Source: Arthrobacter sp. Soil782
Lineage (GTDB): Bacteria > Actinomycetota > Actinomycetes > Actinomycetales > Micrococcaceae
Length of the DNA stretch: 64,000 bases
NCBI RefSeq assembly: GCF_001428435.1
Contig: NZ_LMSO01000009.1
Location: 268,086-332,085, forward strand
Direction of reading: 5' to 3'
Below, piece by piece: positions 27,835 to 36,131 of the stretch. A program made the translations under genes and the position numbers. Each line of letters opens with the position of its first letter. The first letter of the stretch is position 1. The notes under the pieces are model-generated. The model made no database searches, was not told the origin of the DNA, and worked only from the letters and a program-made list of their open reading frames with translations.

Positions 27835-29298
27835 TTGGAGCTGAAAGATTACCTCAGAGTGCTCCGCCGGAATTGGATTCTGATTACGGCATGCACTGTA
27901 TTTGGGGTATTAACTGCTGGGGTCCTCTCCCTCAGCGTCGCCCCTACCTATACCGCGCAGACCAGGCTTTTCGCTGCCCTCCAAACCTCTGGGTCTGTCG
28001 CAGAGCTTCAACAGGGAAACTCATTCACACAAGCCCGAATTGAATCCTATGCTGAAACGGCCGAGACTCCCCTTGTTCTGCAGCCAGTCATTGATAGCTT
28101 GGGTCTTGAGGTGACCCCAGCGGAGCTAGCAGAGAACATTGAGGCCAGTTCGGATGTCAACACTGTACTCCTCACGATCGCTGCATCTCATCCATCCCCC
28201 GTCCAGGCGGCAGCGATAGCGCAGGCGGTGGCAGATAGTCTCGTAGAGAGAATCGAAGATCTTGAGACCACCGCCGAAGACGGAGCGTCACCGGTCAAGC
28301 TTTCTGTGGTCACGCCAGCAATAGCTCCTACGGCCCCTTCAGCGCCGAACACTCGGTTGAACCTCGCTCTCGGACTAGTGGTGGGCCTTATCATCGGGCT
28401 CACCGCAGCGTTGCTTCGAACCACCCTTGACACCCGGCTAAGAGGGGAAGCCGATCTCCGAAGGATAACGGATTCGCCGGTCCTGGGGGGAATAGCATTT
28501 GACAGTGACGCAACAAAGAAGCCCTTGCTTACACAGGCTCCAGCTCAGAGCCCTCGGACCGAAGCGTTCCGTCAGATCCGCACCAACCTTCAGTTCTCCC
28601 ACGTCAGCCACGCTTCCAAAACCGTGCTGGTCACTTCATCCCTGCCCGGAGAAGGAAAGAGCACCACGGCCATCAATCTGGCCATAGCTATGGCACAGTC
28701 AGGTCAGTCCGTTGTGCTGATTGATGCGGACCTTCGCCGTCCGAGAGTGGATGAATATCTCGGTCTTGAGCGTAATGCTGGCCTGACCACCGCCCTCGTT
28801 GGCCGGGCGGACGTGAGAGATCTACTGCAGCCTTGGGGCGAGCACGAGTTGTACGTTCTAACTTCCGGGCAGATTCCTCCGAACCCGAGCGAGCTTCTGG
28901 GATCGAAGACGATGAAGAAGCTCATTGCGGGGCTGGAAGATACTTTCGACGCCGTCATTATCGATGCGCCCCCGCTCCTTCCGGTGACGGATGCCGCGGT
29001 GCTGGCCCAACAGGTCGGCGGCGTTGTCATGGTGATTGGATCCTCCAAAGTGAAGCTCCCCGATGTGCAGAAGTCCCTTGCATCGCTGGAAATGGTGGAC
29101 GCCGACGTCCTAGGCGTCGTACTAAATCTCCTGCCCACCAAGGGACCCGATGCTTACGCCTACAGTTATTACTCCTATGAATCGTCGCCCGCCAAAAACG
29201 TTAAGGTACCAGCCGACGGGTCCAAGGCCAGGGGACGCAGCCGTATCGATTCCGACTTTGACGAAAAGGTGCTGCGGGCGCGCCCCAACCAGTCGTGA
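27835..29298 (+). CDS. Wzz-Wzc fusion: chain-length determinant / BY tyrosine kinase
   Basis: 487 residues from TTG 27835 with GGAAGG upstream. Two membrane helices (about 17-35 and 180-200) flank the extracytoplasmic Wzz domain. The cytoplasmic kinase has Walker A SLPGEGKST, A' motif VVLIDADLRRP and Walker B VIIDAPPLL. A tyrosine cluster (AYAYSYYSYES) near the C-terminus is the expected autophosphorylation tail. It controls polymer length and export, with the phosphatase at 13421 as the likely opposing enzyme. It overlaps the next gene by four bases (GTGA). Confidence 0.95.
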   Translation: MELKDYLRVLRRNWILITACTVFGVLTAGVLSLSVAPTYTAQTRLFAALQTSGSVAELQQGNSFTQARIESYAETAETPLVLQPVIDSLGLEVTPAELAENIEASSDVNTVLLTIAASHPSPVQAAAIAQAVADSLVERIEDLETTAEDGASPVKLSVVTPAIAPTAPSAPNTRLNLALGLVVGLIIGLTAALLRTTLDTRLRGEADLRRITDSPVLGGIAFDSDATKKPLLTQAPAQSPRTEAFRQIRTNLQFSHVSHASKTVLVTSSLPGEGKSTTAINLAIAMAQSGQSVVLIDADLRRPRVDEYLGLERNAGLTTALVGRADVRDLLQPWGEHELYVLTSGQIPPNPSELLGSKTMKKLIAGLEDTFDAVIIDAPPLLPVTDAAVLAQQVGGVVMVIGSSKVKLPDVQKSLASLEMVDADVLGVVLNLLPTKGPDAYAYSYYSYESSPAKNVKVPADGSKARGRSRIDSDFDEKVLRARPNQS

Positions 29299-30791
29299 AT
29301 CAAAGGGATGAGGTCGCCTTGCTGCATCAAGATGACAATGGTTCCTCGTCGGGGAGGAAGGGCCGAAGGAGCTGGGGCTCTCGCTATTCCAGACACCTCG
29401 CTATCGCCGACGCGTGCGTCGTCCTGTGGGCGACGATCGGGGCGCTGATCGTTCGATTTGGCGTACCCGAGTCGGAGAACGTTACTTCGGCCAGCCAGCC
29501 TTATCTGATCCTTTCCCTGGCGCTTGCAGCAGCCTGGTGGTTCATGCTCTACCTGTTGGGGTCCCGGGAGGCAGTTGTACTGGGCCATGGAACCGAGGAA
29601 TACAAGCGTGTTCTTGAAGCTTCCCTATGGCTTTTCGGCTTAGTAGCTATCGTTTCCTATGCGCTGCAACTCGACACCGCACGTGGCTACGTTGGAGTCG
29701 CCCTGCCAGCTGGCCTTATTTTCCTCCTCCTTTCTCGGGTAATTCTTCGGAAGTTCCTGCATCTCGAGCGTGAGTTGGGCAGGAGTAGTCAAAGGGTTCT
29801 CATCATCGGTGGGCCTAGTAGTGCCGAACACCTCGCCCGCTCCTTGAGGGGACAGCCGATGGCTGGGTATAAACCGGTGGGTGTTTACCTCCCTGGAACA
29901 CCTTCGACCACCAATCTTGCCGCTGATCTGGACCTGCCGACCATCGGGCGTGCAACTGAGGCGCAAACCATTATTGATACGGTGCGAAATTTTGAGCCCG
30001 ACGCCGTGGCTCTGTCAGGCGGTGTCCAACTGTCTCCAAAAACTATCCGAGCGCTGGGATGGGCACTCGCTGACCTAAACATCCGGCTCATCATGGTTCC
30101 AGCTTTAACCGACATTGCGGGGCCTCGTATTCATACCCAACCAGTAGCGGGCCTCCCCCTTATTCACGTGTCCACTCCCAACCTCGAAAAAGGCCAGCAG
30201 TTCCTGAAGAGGCTGTTCGACATGGTCGGTTCAGGACTAATCGTCGTACTATTCGCACCGGTATTGATCACTGTAGGTCTTGCGGTACGTCATGACAGCA
30301 AGGGTCCGATTCTATTTCGTCAGGAAAGGGTGGGCGCAGAGGGCAACAGCTTCACAATGTTGAAGTTCAGGTCGATGGTGGTGGACGCCGAGCATCAGCT
30401 GGAAAGACTGCAGGCAAACAGCGAAGGCAACCAGGTCTTGTTCAAGATGAGAAACGATCCGCGTGTTACCCGCGTTGGTGCTTTCATCCGCCGGTTCAGC
30501 CTCGACGAACTTCCGCAGTTGTTCAACGTGCTTGGTGGCTCGATGAGTTTGGTGGGTCCACGGCCTCCACTTCCCTCAGAAGTAGAGAAATACGACACGC
30601 ACGCCCACCGACGTCTGTTGGTGCGTCCGGGAATGACAGGGCTATGGCAGGTCAGCGGACGCTCGTTGCTCTCCTGGGATGACACAGTTCGGCTAGATCT
30701 GTACTACGTGGAGAACTGGTCTTTCACTGGGGATCTAACCATCCTCCTGCGCACTTTCCGCGCCGTCGTCCGCCGCCACGGTGCCTACTAG
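29295..30791 (+). CDS. Polyprenyl-phosphate sugar phosphotransferase (WbaP/CpsE-like)
   Basis: 498 residues. Four or five N-terminal membrane helices (to about residue 155) and a Rossmann-like domain ([17 protein letters not shown]) precede the catalytic bacterial sugar-transferase domain: [56 protein letters not shown] and [13 protein letters not shown]. It starts repeat-unit synthesis by moving a sugar-1-phosphate from UDP-sugar to undecaprenyl phosphate at the membrane. Its start is coupled to the kinase stop. Confidence 0.96.
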   Translation: MNQRDEVALLHQDDNGSSSGRKGRRSWGSRYSRHLAIADACVVLWATIGALIVRFGVPESENVTSASQPYLILSLALAAAWWFMLYLLGSREAVVLGHGTEEYKRVLEASLWLFGLVAIVSYALQLDTARGYVGVALPAGLIFLLLSRVILRKFLHLERELGRSSQRVLIIGGPSSAEHLARSLRGQPMAGYKPVGVYLPGTPSTTNLAADLDLPTIGRATEAQTIIDTVRNFEPDAVALSGGVQLSPKTIRALGWALADLNIRLIMVPALTDIAGPRIHTQPVAGLPLIHVSTPNLEKGQQFLKRLFDMVGSGLIVVLFAPVLITVGLAVRHDSKGPILFRQERVGAEGNSFTMLKFRSMVVDAEHQLERLQANSEGNQVLFKMRNDPRVTRVGAFIRRFSLDELPQLFNVLGGSMSLVGPRPPLPSEVEKYDTHAHRRLLVRPGMTGLWQVSGRSLLSWDDTVRLDLYYVENWSFTGDLTILLRTFRAVVRRHGAY

Positions 30792-30805
30792 GGAGTACAC
30801 CTATC

Positions 30806-32707
30806 ATGACCGAAAGTGCTAGCCACGGCATGTCACCGGCGCAGCCGCTCGACGGACACGCGCCTGCGCCTGCGCAACGACGCCGCAGGACCAAGCGACA
30901 CAATCGCGGCATGCGCATTGTGCTTAGCGTGTCCGCGGTGCTCTTAGTCGCCGCGCTTAGTGCTGCCTGGCTCGCGTTTCGCGGACAACAGATTCAGAGC
31001 AGCCTCCTCGCGACTATGGAGCTCCTGCCTCAGCTGCAGAGTGAGCTGATCGCAGGGAATGGTGACGCTGCGCAAAGCACGCTTTCAAGGTTGCAGGACC
31101 ATACGGCTCAGGCCCGAAACGCAGGAACAGACCCCCTGTGGAAGGCAGCCGGGATGATACCGTTCATCGGCGCGAACTTCTCAGCAGTAACCGAAGTGTC
31201 GGTATCAGCGGATGATGTGGTCAACCGTGCGGTTGCGCCTATGCTCGATCACTTCGACTCTCTTGACTGGAGCTCGCTCACGCCCGTGGATGGCCAAATC
31301 AACGTGACTCCTCTGCGCGAGGTCGCCCCCAGCATCTCGGCGGCTGCGACAACCGTTCAGCTCTCTTATGACCGCTTGGCCGGCATAGATTCCTCCCGGT
31401 TGATGCCCGCAGTTGCCAGGCCGCTTGCACAGGCTATTGACGCACTAGATCAGGCGCGTGAAACCTTCAACGCAGCGTCGTCCGCGGCGGAGGTCCTACC
31501 TTCCATGCTCGGAGCCGATGGCGCGCGCAACTACCTGATACTGATCCAAAACAACGCTGAGGTCCGGGCTACGGGCGGAATTCCTGGCGCCCTTGCACTC
31601 GTATCTGTGACGAGTGGCGAGATTGAGCTGAGCGCGCAGGGAAGCGGCGCAGACTTGGGCAAGTTCAGTCCGCCGATCCCGGTGGATCCGGTACAGGTAC
31701 AGATCTATTCCGCGCGCCTTGGCACGTTCATGCAGAGCGTCAACCTCACACCGGACTTCCCGACTGCAGCGCAAACGGCAAAAGCCATGTGGGAAGACCG
31801 CAATGATGGTGTCACCATCGATGGGGTTATTGCGCTCGATCCAGTAGTCCTCGCCAACATCCTGAGTGCTACAGGACCTGTCGAACTTGGAGATTTTGAG
31901 AACCCTGCCATCGGGGAACAGTTGTCCCGGACAGATCTTCCAACAGCACTCACCGCAGAGAACGTTGTATCAACGCTATTGTCTGACGTCTACGCAGAGA
32001 TTGAGGAGCCCACTCTTCAAGACGAGTACTTCGCCGCCGTCGCAGGGAAGGTCTTCGACGCGCTTGCTGATGGTGCAGGCGAGAGCGATCGGCTGATCCA
32101 GGCGCTTATTGAAAGCTCGAACGAAGACCGCGTGTATGTATGGTCCAATATCTCGGACGAGCAAAACGTCATTGAAGGAACATCTCTAGCCGGTGCCGCC
32201 ACGGGATCGACGGTCGGAGGAGCAGCTTTCGGTGCCTACTTCAATGACGGCACGGGAGCGAAGATGGACTACTACGTGCGACGCACCGTGCAGCTAGAGA
32301 AGAACTGCACCGCGGGCGGCTACCTCCAGTACACCTTGACGGCGACCCTTACAAATACTGCACCAATCGATGCTGCGAACGCTCTTCCCACTTACGTCAC
32401 CGGTGGAGGAGCGTCTGGCGTGCCACCTGGTCATGTACAAACGAACTTTGTGGCGTACGGTCCCGACCGGTCACGGCTCCAGACAGCCCGGATAAACGGG
32501 GAAGCGGTTCCACTAGGTTCTTACCGCCACGGTGAACGCCCTGTTGGCGTACTGACCACCAATCTCGAACCAGGGGAAACTGCGTCTGTTGAAGTGGACT
32601 TCACGAATGTCGTTCAGACATCGGAACCAACCTTAGACATCACGCCCACCATCCAACCTTTGAGCGAGGTCAAGTTGCCTTTGCAAGGCGACGTTTCCTG
32701 TAGCTGA
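30806..32707 (+). CDS. DUF4012 domain membrane protein
   Basis: 633 residues. A basic N-terminal region (RRRRTKRHNRGMR) precedes one membrane helix (about 38-58), so the bulk lies outside the cell. YLILIQNNAEVRATGGIPGALALVS is the DUF4012 landmark (key residues N-N-E-R-x-T-G-G), followed by the long conserved domain. Function is unknown, but the family is recurrent beside WbaP-like and BY-kinase genes in actinobacterial polysaccharide loci, which fits here. GGGAG lies upstream of ATG 30806. Confidence 0.9.
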   Translation: MTESASHGMSPAQPLDGHAPAPAQRRRRTKRHNRGMRIVLSVSAVLLVAALSAAWLAFRGQQIQSSLLATMELLPQLQSELIAGNGDAAQSTLSRLQDHTAQARNAGTDPLWKAAGMIPFIGANFSAVTEVSVSADDVVNRAVAPMLDHFDSLDWSSLTPVDGQINVTPLREVAPSISAAATTVQLSYDRLAGIDSSRLMPAVARPLAQAIDALDQARETFNAASSAAEVLPSMLGADGARNYLILIQNNAEVRATGGIPGALALVSVTSGEIELSAQGSGADLGKFSPPIPVDPVQVQIYSARLGTFMQSVNLTPDFPTAAQTAKAMWEDRNDGVTIDGVIALDPVVLANILSATGPVELGDFENPAIGEQLSRTDLPTALTAENVVSTLLSDVYAEIEEPTLQDEYFAAVAGKVFDALADGAGESDRLIQALIESSNEDRVYVWSNISDEQNVIEGTSLAGAATGSTVGGAAFGAYFNDGTGAKMDYYVRRTVQLEKNCTAGGYLQYTLTATLTNTAPIDAANALPTYVTGGGASGVPPGHVQTNFVAYGPDRSRLQTARINGEAVPLGSYRHGERPVGVLTTNLEPGETASVEVDFTNVVQTSEPTLDITPTIQPLSEVKLPLQGDVSCS

Positions 32708-32760
32708 ATTGGACAAAAAGTTTAGTGTTGGTTAAATATCCATTTCTGAGACGAATTTTT

Positions 32761-32789
32761 TTCGACTTGGTCCGGTTATGCGGTAAGGT
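32761..32789 (+). promoter_or_regulatory. Candidate promoter for the LAxTG surface protein
   Basis: TTCGAC (32761-32766) and TAAGGT (32784-32789) are 17 bp apart, close to the actinobacterial housekeeping pattern. A second pair, TTGGAC (32709-32714) and TAAATA (32733-32738), has an 18-bp spacer. Either would give a long leader before the ATG at 32951. Confidence 0.45.
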
Positions 32790-32801
32790 TAGATGCGGAA
32801 A

Positions 32802-32869
32802 CCCTGAGGAAGACCTGAAGGTTCGCTGACGATCAGCGAACCTTCTCATTGCTAGACTTTATCTCAGGG
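32802..32869 (+). promoter_or_regulatory. Nested hairpin in the leader of the LAxTG protein
   Basis: An inner perfect 13-bp stem (32817-32829 with 32833-32845, loop CGA) sits within outer arms CCCTGAG (32802-32808) and CTCAGGG (32863-32869). No T-run follows, so it is not an ordinary terminator for the DUF4012 gene. It lies about 80 bases before the start codon, between a candidate promoter and the coding sequence. It could stabilise the mRNA or be a protein-binding or regulatory RNA element. I recognise no known riboswitch class. Confidence 0.5.
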
Positions 32870-32950
32870 TAGTTGAGGCTGGGGGAAATACATCTTCAGG
32901 TCGATCACCGCTAGAAGTCTGCCGCAAAACACCTTTACTGGGGAGTCTCT

Positions 32951-33571
32951 ATGAAAAAAACTATCGCAGCCGTCGCAATCGCCGGCTCACTCACCTTCGT
33001 TGGAGCCGGCGCTGCTCAGGCTCTTACATACAATCCGACGCCTTCTCAGGGCACAGTCAGTGACGGTACCGTTGCACCGGGCGAGGCTGTTGTCTTCAGT
33101 AGCAACCAGGGTCTCTTCACGCCCGGAGAAATCATCGACATCACCGTTGACTTCGTTGCTGGCGAGCCTGCTGCTTCGGGTGCTGCTGCTGGAGCTGGCC
33201 GCGTTGGCGCAGCCCTCGGCGGTCCAATCCTGCCAATGGCAGTCGTGCTCACTGACACTGTGACCGCTGATGCTGAAGGCAACTTCTCCTACTCCGTAAC
33301 GCTTGAGGAAGAGGGCACCTACACTCTCACAGCCACGGGGCGTGAGTCGGGAGTTACTGTTTCTTCAACTGTGGTAGTCGACGCTCCTGAAGCAACTGTC
33401 GGTGGCGGCACCACGGGCTCGACCGGTGCCACCGGCACCACCAGCGGTGGCCTTGCGAACACCGGCATCGACTCGGCAATGCTCCTCTGGGGTGCAGCTG
33501 GCATCGGCGCTCTGGGTCTCGGCGCAGGAAGCATCTTTGTTGCTCGTCGTCGCGCAGGCGCCGAAGCATAA
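32951..33571 (+). CDS. Secreted LAxTG-anchored surface protein
   Basis: 206 residues with GGGGAG before the ATG. A signal peptide (KKT..., cut likely after AQA near residue 24) precedes one Ig-like beta domain with a PGEIIDITVDF strand pattern. A Gly/Thr/Ser-rich spacer and LANTG follow, then a hydrophobic stretch and an ARRR tail. LAxTG is the motif of class E sortases of high-GC Gram-positives, so the protein is probably covalently attached to the cell wall. It closes the plus-strand glycan cluster and has its own strong terminator, suggesting abundant expression. Confidence 0.9.
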   Translation: MKKTIAAVAIAGSLTFVGAGAAQALTYNPTPSQGTVSDGTVAPGEAVVFSSNQGLFTPGEIIDITVDFVAGEPAASGAAAGAGRVGAALGGPILPMAVVLTDTVTADAEGNFSYSVTLEEEGTYTLTATGRESGVTVSSTVVVDAPEATVGGGTTGSTGATGTTSGGLANTGIDSAMLLWGAAGIGALGLGAGSIFVARRRAGAEA

Positions 33572-33583
33572 GCAGTTTAGCAA

Positions 33584-33624
33584 GCGAAAAGACCCGGTCG
33601 GAGCCTCGCTCCGATCGGGTCTTT
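33584..33624. terminator. Strong bidirectional terminator
   Basis: A 19-bp stem (33584-33602 with 33606-33624, one mismatch, loop CTC) begins with GAAAAGACCCGG and ends in GGGTCTTTTC, giving T-runs on both strands. It lies 12 bp after the LAxTG protein stop. Confidence 0.95.
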
Positions 33625-33639
33625 TCGTCTGCCGGTTAT

Positions 33640-35079
33640 CCGGCTCTCCGTGGTTCCGTGGTGAAAGCTGGGTTCGTGTCGTAAGCGCAGAAGGGCTCGT
33701 GGCCCTCTTGGGAAGAATGTTCTTGACGCATTCATCACTGACAGGAATCACGAGCCTTGAACGAGCCTACTGACCAGCGCTCTGACGCTGCTACCAATGT
33801 TTTCAACCTTCCCCGCTACCGCGTCACCGCTGCGGAGGTGCTTGCTTTCGGGCAGCGCAGGATCCGGGTTGAATCAGTGCTGGAGGCCGGTTGCAGGAGC
33901 TGCGGGGTGATCAGCTCCCGCCGGCACTCCAAACGCTTCCAACGCATCCGCTACATCCTCATCGCCGGCCCGGTCGAGGCGATCTGGACCAAACTTCGGT
34001 TCTTCTGCGGCGAACCGCAATGCGGGCGGAAGACCTTCGCGGAGGCGACACCACAGGTGCCTGCGTTCTCCCGGTCCACCTCCCGGCTGCGCGAGTCACT
34101 GGTGGATGCTGTGATCGGATCCGGCCGCGCCGCCACGGAGACAGCGACGGCGTTCGGTATGTCGTGGTGGCTGGTGCAGCGTGCCCTGGACGCCGCCGCG
34201 CTGAAGCTTCCCTGCGTGGATCTACTGGCCCGGCGCGGTTGGGCATTGATGAGCACCGGTTCCGCTCCGTACGTTTCTTCCAGGACCCGCAGACCAAGGC
34301 GAGGAAGCGGTTCGAGCCCTGGATGTCCACGATCGTGGATCTGGATACCCGGACGGGTCCTTGGTGTGGTTGACGGGGGTAGACAGTACCGGTCGGGGAC
34401 TAGCTCAAAGCCAGGCCACTTCAGTGGCGCCTCGGGGTGCAGGTGGTGGCGATCGACCCATCGGCGGCGCTGCGGATGTGGCTGCCACGGACCGCTGTCA
34501 GCGTCGATGCGTTCATTTGGTGATGCGTGGAAATGCGATGGTGACCGCGGTCCTTCAGCCCAGCGTCTGACGCAGGAAACGAAGGGCAGCCGCGGCCGGG
34601 CCGCGGACCCGGTCTGGGCGAACCGGCGGCTGCTGCTCAAGGGCGAAGATCGGCTCTCGGATCGTGCCAGGAACAGGTTGGAGGTGGTGTTCGCGGTCGA
34701 TGCCCCCACCGGCAGGCTCCAAGCCGACTGGGAGGTCAAGGAACAGTTGCGCACGCTGCTGGGCGGCGGCTCCATCGAAGCCGCCGCCGCGGCGAAACCA
34801 AGGCTGCAGGAACTGGTTGAGCGGACCGAACAATCCGAGGCTCGCAGGCTCTACCGCACAGTCTGCCGGTGGTGGAACGAGATCGAAGTCCTCATCATCA
34901 CCAGGGCCACCACCGCGAAGGTCGAAGCGAACAACATGTCCATCGAAACATCAAGAGGACCGGCCGGGGATTCGTGAACAGCGCCAACTACAAAATCCGT
35001 ATCATGTTGCGAAGTGCCGCTAGAACAGCAGGCCGAACTTCCTCCCGACAGTGGAATTCACCACGAAACGCGGAGAGCC
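33640..35079 (+). mobile_element. ISL3-family insertion sequence, complete ends, broken transposase
   Basis: The left end 33640-33663 starts GGCTCTCCGTGG and ends CGTGGTGAA. The inverted right end 35057-35079 reads GGCTCTCCGCG...CGTGGTGAA, a 23/24-bp imperfect terminal repeat. An exact 8-bp direct repeat, GGTTATCC, flanks it at 33632-33639 and 35080-35087, as expected for ISL3 insertions. The 1.44-kb size also fits. It separates the glycan cluster from prs. Confidence 0.92.
33757..35030 (+). pseudogene. ISL3-family transposase, frameshifted
   Basis: The zinc-finger N-terminus (CRSCG...CGEPQCGRKTF) and helix-turn-helix region read in one frame to about 34230. The frame then moves: IDEHRFRSVRFFQDPQTKAR (about 34235-34300), VLGVVDG, then DSTGRGLAQ, each in a different frame. 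The original frame returns at RLTQETKGSRGRAADPVW until about 34935, and the C-terminus NIKRTGRGFVNSANYKIRIM lies in yet another frame. At least four frameshifts make it inactive unless the sequence has errors. An open frame of 406 codons spans most of it but is only partly the real protein. Confidence 0.85.
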
Positions 35080-35104
35080 GGTTATCCCCCCGCTGGACAA
35101 AGGG

Positions 35105-35133
35105 AGCCGGTCAGGTTCTGCTGCCGACCGGCT
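35105..35133 (-). terminator. Candidate terminator of the glmU-prs operon
   Basis: AGCCGGTC (35105-35112) pairs with GACCGGCT (35126-35133) 18 bp past the prs stop; on the minus strand it is followed by CCCTTT, a weak T-run. Confidence 0.5.
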
Positions 35134-35150
35134 TCCCACACCCGCTCTGC

Positions 35151-36131
35151 TCAAGTGTTGCCGTCGAAAAGGCTCGTTACCGAACCATCATCAAACACCT
35201 CACGAATAGCGCGCGCGATCAGAGGTGCAATAGACAATACGGTCAGCTGCGGGAATCGCTTCTCGGGTCCGATAGGCAGCGTGTTGGTCACCACTACCTC
35301 TCGCGCACCTGACTCCGCCAGACGGCGAGCAGCGGGGTCCGAGAAGACTGCGTGCGTCGCAGCAATGATGACGTCTTTCGCGCCTGAGTTTTTCAGCACC
35401 GCTACCGCGCCCGAGATGGTTCCGCCGGTGTCGATCATATCGTCGATGAGCACACAGGTGCGGCCTTCGACCTGACCCACGACTGTTTTCGATATCGCTT
35501 GGTTCGGGACGGTAAGGTCACGGCTCTTATGCACGAATGCCAGTGGCGCTCCGCCCAGCCTCTCTGCCCACTGCTCAGCGACCCGAACACGACCGGTGTC
35601 CGGAGACACAACGGTGATGTTGTCAGCGTCCACGCGACCTCTGATGTAGTCAGCGAGCAGCGGAATAGCCATGAGGTGATCTACCGGACCATCAAAGAAG
35701 CCCTGGATCTGGGCGGTGTGAAGGTCAACCGACATCAATCGATCAGCGCCCGCCGTCCTGTAAAGGTCCGCAACGAGGCGAGCCGAGATAGGTTCGCGCC
35801 CACGCCCCTTCTTGTCCTGGCGGGCATAGGGGTAGAAAGGAGAGACGACGGTGATGCGCTTGGCAGAAGCACGCTTCAGAGAGTCCACCATAATCAGCTG
35901 CTCCATGAGCCAATTGTTCAGCGGAGCGGGGTGAGCCTGAATAACGAACACATCAGTACCGCGGACGCTCTCTCCCGATCGGACGTAGATCTCACCGTTC
36001 GCAAAGTCGTAGGCCGAGATCGGCAGGAGCTCCGTGTCCAGAACCCGCGCGATCTCTTCCGCCAGCTCCGGGTGGGCGCGCCCCGAGGCGAGGACCAGTT
36101 TCTTTTCCCCGCGTGCCGTGATCTCGCTCAT
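35151..36131 (-). CDS. prs: Ribose-phosphate pyrophosphokinase
   Basis: 326 residues. It makes PRPP from ribose 5-phosphate and ATP for nucleotide, His, Trp and actinobacterial arabinan precursor synthesis. DLHTAQIQGFFDGPVDHL is the Prs flexible-loop region, VVSPDTGRVRVAEQW the following motif, and IDDMIDTGGTISGA the PRPP-binding signature. Its start overlaps the glmU stop by four bases (ATGA), the usual actinobacterial glmU-prs coupling. The ISL3 element sits just beyond its terminator. Confidence 0.97.
   Translation of the reverse strand: MSEITARGEKKLVLASGRAHPELAEEIARVLDTELLPISAYDFANGEIYVRSGESVRGTDVFVIQAHPAPLNNWLMEQLIMVDSLKRASAKRITVVSPFYPYARQDKKGRGREPISARLVADLYRTAGADRLMSVDLHTAQIQGFFDGPVDHLMAIPLLADYIRGRVDADNITVVSPDTGRVRVAEQWAERLGGAPLAFVHKSRDLTVPNQAISKTVVGQVEGRTCVLIDDMIDTGGTISGAVAVLKNSGAKDVIIAATHAVFSDPAARRLAESGAREVVVTNTLPIGPEKRFPQLTVLSIAPLIARAIREVFDDGSVTSLFDGNT

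Noticed and set aside
32817-32845. Terminator for the DUF4012 gene
   Set aside because: The hairpin lacks a T-run, lies downstream of good promoter candidates and has an outer paired arm, so a leader structure fits better.
33891-34373. 160-codon frame as an independent gene
   Set aside because: Only its 3' part carries transposase sequence (IDEHRF...); it is a frame segment of the broken ISL3 transposase.
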